Shown: in pieces, positions 62,248 to 64,000 of the stretch
Position numbering within the stretch: position 1 is the stretch's first letter
How the letters are laid out: each line of letters opens with the position of its first letter
Origin: Labrenzia sp. DG1229
Lineage (GTDB): Bacteria; Pseudomonadota; Alphaproteobacteria; Rhizobiales; Stappiaceae
Direction of reading: 5' to 3'
DNA length: 64,000 nt
NCBI RefSeq assembly: GCF_000521215.1
Contig: NZ_KI928916.1
Location: 95,375-159,374, forward strand
Program-made: the position numbers and the translations under genes
The notes under the pieces: generated by a model
What the model saw: the letters and a program-made list of their open reading frames with translations, nothing else
What the model was told of the DNA's origin: nothing
Database searches by the model: none

Positions 62248-62944
62248 GGCACTTCTGTCCACCCATGGCCTCAACGCCCACTACGGCGATTTTCAGGCCT
62301 TGTTCGGTGTCGACATCAACATTCACGCTGGCGAGGTAATCGCGATCATCGGAGCAAACGGCGCAGGCAAAACAACCCTCATGCGCTCGATCACTGGATT
62401 GCTCGCCAACAGACCGGACATGGTCACCTACCGCAATACTCCCATCGGCGCGCTGCGGGCAGACCAGGTCGCCCGGACAGGCATCGCGATGGTGCCGGAG
62501 GGGCGTCAGTTGTTTCAATCGCTTTCCGTCGAGGAAAACCTGATTATCGGGGGCCAGATCGGACGCAAGGGTCCCTGGGAACTGGAAAACGTGTTCCGGC
62601 TCTTTCCGATCCTCAAGGAGCGCCGTGCCGTTCCCTCGACGGCACTATCGGGCGGCCAGCAGCAGATGGTTGCGATCGGCCGCGCGCTCATGTCGAACCC
62701 GGAGCTCATCCTCTTCGACGAAATCAGTCTGGGTCTTGCCCCGATCATCATCAAATCGATCTACGAGGTGCTGCCGGACATCATCGGCGAAGGCATGAGT
62801 GCCGTCATCGTGGAGCAGGACATTGCCAAGGCCCTGAGCGTTGCTGACAGGGTCTACTGCATGCAGGAGGGCCGGATATCGCTGGAAGGCCGCTCGGACG
62901 AACTGACCCGCGAACAGATCAGCGCCGCCTATTTCGGAGTCTGA
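62240..62944 (+). CDS. livF: ABC transporter ATPase (LivF type)
   Basis: A 234-residue nucleotide-binding subunit: Walker A GANGAGKTTLMRSITGLL, VPEGRQLFQSLSVEENLIIG, signature ALSGGQQQMVAIGRAL, Walker B ELILFDEISLGLAP and VIVEQDIAKALSVADRVYCM. The GGGGG-rich end of livG serves as ribosome site for ATG 62240. Confidence 0.92.
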   Translation: MPEALLSTHGLNAHYGDFQALFGVDINIHAGEVIAIIGANGAGKTTLMRSITGLLANRPDMVTYRNTPIGALRADQVARTGIAMVPEGRQLFQSLSVEENLIIGGQIGRKGPWELENVFRLFPILKERRAVPSTALSGGQQQMVAIGRALMSNPELILFDEISLGLAPIIIKSIYEVLPDIIGEGMSAVIVEQDIAKALSVADRVYCMQEGRISLEGRSDELTREQISAAYFGV

Positions 62945-62947
62945 AAC

Positions 62948-63028
62948 ATGAAAGAACAGCCCACCACGCCAGATTGGCAATCCAGGTTCCCGGGCCAGGT
63001 TCCTGCCATTTTCTCAAAAGGTCGCTGA
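62948..63028 (+). CDS. Possible 26-residue peptide between livF and livH
   Basis: ATG 62948 with CGGAG at good spacing opens 26 codons (MKEQPTTPDWQSRFPGQVPA and six more) ending in TGA 63028, 1 base before the livH ATG. Basic, proline-rich, not membrane-like. It could be a leader that couples livH translation, or simply chance. I do not recognise it. Confidence 0.25.
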   Translation: MKEQPTTPDWQSRFPGQVPAIFSKGR

Positions 63029-63029
63029 A

Positions 63030-63893
63030 ATGGAATGGATCAACGCAATCGTTCAAGGGGTCCTTCTTGGCGGTCTGTACGCGCTGTTCGCAGCAGGGCT
63101 GTCCCTGATTTTCGGTGTCATGCGCCTGGTCAATATCGCCCACGGCGATTTCATTGTCCTGGCTGCGTTCCTGGCCCTGTCGACCACCACTGCGCTCGGT
63201 GTTAACCCGCTTCTGACGCTTGTCATTGTTGTGCCGGTCATGGCGGTCATCGGATATGTTCTGCAACGCGGAGTCCTCAACCAGACCCTGGGCGATGACA
63301 TTCTGCCGCCACTGCTGGTGACTTTCGGCCTGTCCGTGATCATTCAGAACGGACTACTCGAAATCTACAGCGCTGACCCTCAAAAAATGAACGCAGGCGC
63401 AATTGAAACCGCCAGCCTTGCGCTTCCGGGGAACCTGAACGTCGGAGTACTGCCCCTTGTCATGTTTGGCGTGTCGGTCGCGGTGATTGCGGGTCTGCAG
63501 TGGGTCTTTTATCGCTCAGCGCTCGGACGGGCCTTCCGTGCCGTCTCCGACAAGCAGGACATCGCTCAGCTGATGGGATTGAACAAGGCTCACGTTTTTG
63601 GTCTTGCCATGGCGCTTTCGCTCGCGGTTGTCGGCATTGCCGGTGTCTTTCTCGGCATTCGCACCAGTTTCGATCCTTCGATCGGGCCAGGCCGTCTGAT
63701 CTTTGGCTTTGAAGCGGTCATCATCGGCGGTCTCGGCAACCTTTGGGGCACCATGATCGGTGGCATCATCCTTGGTGTCAGCCAGAATATCGGCGCCCAG
63801 ATCAACCCGGGTTGGCAACTCCTCGCCGGCCATATCGCCTTCCTGATCGTACTCGCGGTGAAACCGCGCGGCCTGTTTCCACGGATCGACTGA
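63030..63893 (+). CDS. livH: ABC transporter permease (LivH type)
   Basis: A 287-residue membrane protein with about eight spans: INAIVQGVLLGGLYALFAAG, IFGVMRLVNIAHGDFIVLAA (the LivH hallmark), GRAFRAVSDKQDIAQLMGLN (cytoplasmic coupling loop) and GFEAVIIGGLGNLWGTMIGG. It overlaps the livM start as TGATG. Confidence 0.93.
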   Translation: MEWINAIVQGVLLGGLYALFAAGLSLIFGVMRLVNIAHGDFIVLAAFLALSTTTALGVNPLLTLVIVVPVMAVIGYVLQRGVLNQTLGDDILPPLLVTFGLSVIIQNGLLEIYSADPQKMNAGAIETASLALPGNLNVGVLPLVMFGVSVAVIAGLQWVFYRSALGRAFRAVSDKQDIAQLMGLNKAHVFGLAMALSLAVVGIAGVFLGIRTSFDPSIGPGRLIFGFEAVIIGGLGNLWGTMIGGIILGVSQNIGAQINPGWQLLAGHIAFLIVLAVKPRGLFPRID

Positions 63894-64000
63894 TGACCTC
63901 AGCAAATTACACGATATCGAGATCATCTCCCGCAAGCCGCTTCGCAGCGGGGGTAGGCATTCTGGTGCTGGCCGCGCTGATTGCGGCTCCCTGGTGGGCC
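63893..64000 (+). CDS. livM: ABC transporter permease (LivM type), 5' part only
   Basis: ATG 63893 overlaps the livH stop. The 36 visible codons give a short basic N terminus then a first membrane span (AAGVGILVLAALIAAPWWA), as in LivM proteins. The gene runs past the right edge of the window. Confidence 0.75.
   Translation, partial: MTSANYTISRSSPASRFAAGVGILVLAALIAAPWWA

Noticed and set aside
1-64000. CRISPR arrays, tRNA or rRNA genes, insertion sequences
   Set aside because: I found no regularly spaced repeats, no tRNA-like T-loop/anticodon arrangement, no rRNA core sequence, and no transposase or integrase motif; short divergent RNAs could still be missed by eye.

Overview
The window looks like chromosome of an alphaproteobacterium, most probably a marine Rhizobiales member of the Roseibium/Labrenzia type. 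I infer this from moderately high GC, from families typical of that group (DUF2336, DUF1062, extensin-like and BA14K-like proteins, DUF1185), from GTTC-N7-GTTC SOS boxes, and from the density of ABC uptake and catabolic operons. No database search was possible. Family calls rest on motifs read from the translated sequence, and small errors in exact starts are possible. I see no rRNA, tRNA or CRISPR array.

Left part (1-25 kb): the tail of an unknown gene; atoD-atoA acetoacetate CoA-transferase; a MocR-type regulator divergent from a pyridoxamine-oxidase-fold protein; two cell-wall enzymes and a DjlA-like co-chaperone; a GGDEF/EAL protein; a compact arsR-arsC-arsH operon; a MarR-type regulator; a GT39-like membrane glycosyltransferase; a fused 5-oxoprolinase; a chemoreceptor; DUF1062, HugZ-like, BA14K-like, extensin-like and LysE proteins; a doubly broken gene (20915-21686); a DUF2336 protein; and a 27-residue membrane peptide gene.

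25-33 kb: azoR, then a five-gene operon (acyl-CoA dehydrogenase, ADP-forming acyl-CoA ligase, CaiD-like hydratase, beta-keto-acid cleavage enzyme, carnitine dehydrogenase fused to a thioesterase) divergent from a GlxA/CdhR-type AraC regulator. Together these can be read as a route from gamma-butyrobetaine or carnitine to glycine betaine. An eight-haem cytochrome with HEAT/TPR repeats follows.

35-43.8 kb: a prophage remnant on the minus strand. It has a podovirus-type portal and small head genes, a scaffold protein fused to a tail-like protein, and a long protein with an N-terminal PIN-like nuclease domain. Upstream lie two paralogous small genes, each immediately followed by a PIN-like reading frame (one truncated) and each preceded by a perfect alphaproteobacterial LexA box. 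This duplicated, SOS-controlled module is the best candidate for an undescribed system.

43.8-53.2 kb: a GntR-regulated SsuABC/TauABC-type transporter operon. Upstream of it is a five-gene operon (DUF1185, alpha/beta hydrolase, flavin reductase with a Nudix-like tail, luciferase-like monooxygenase, aldehyde dehydrogenase) divergent from a LysR regulator. The set resembles the Rut pyrimidine system in composition but has DUF1185 and lacks RutB.

53.2-56.2 kb: a small phage-derived island with an S24 repressor, three matching operator sites, and DUF6362-like and RMF-like proteins. 56.2-64 kb: an IclR regulator divergent from a long operon (cyclase-family hydrolase, cupin, SDR, 3-hydroxyacyl-CoA dehydrogenase, then a branched-chain-amino-acid-type ABC transporter) that runs off the right end.
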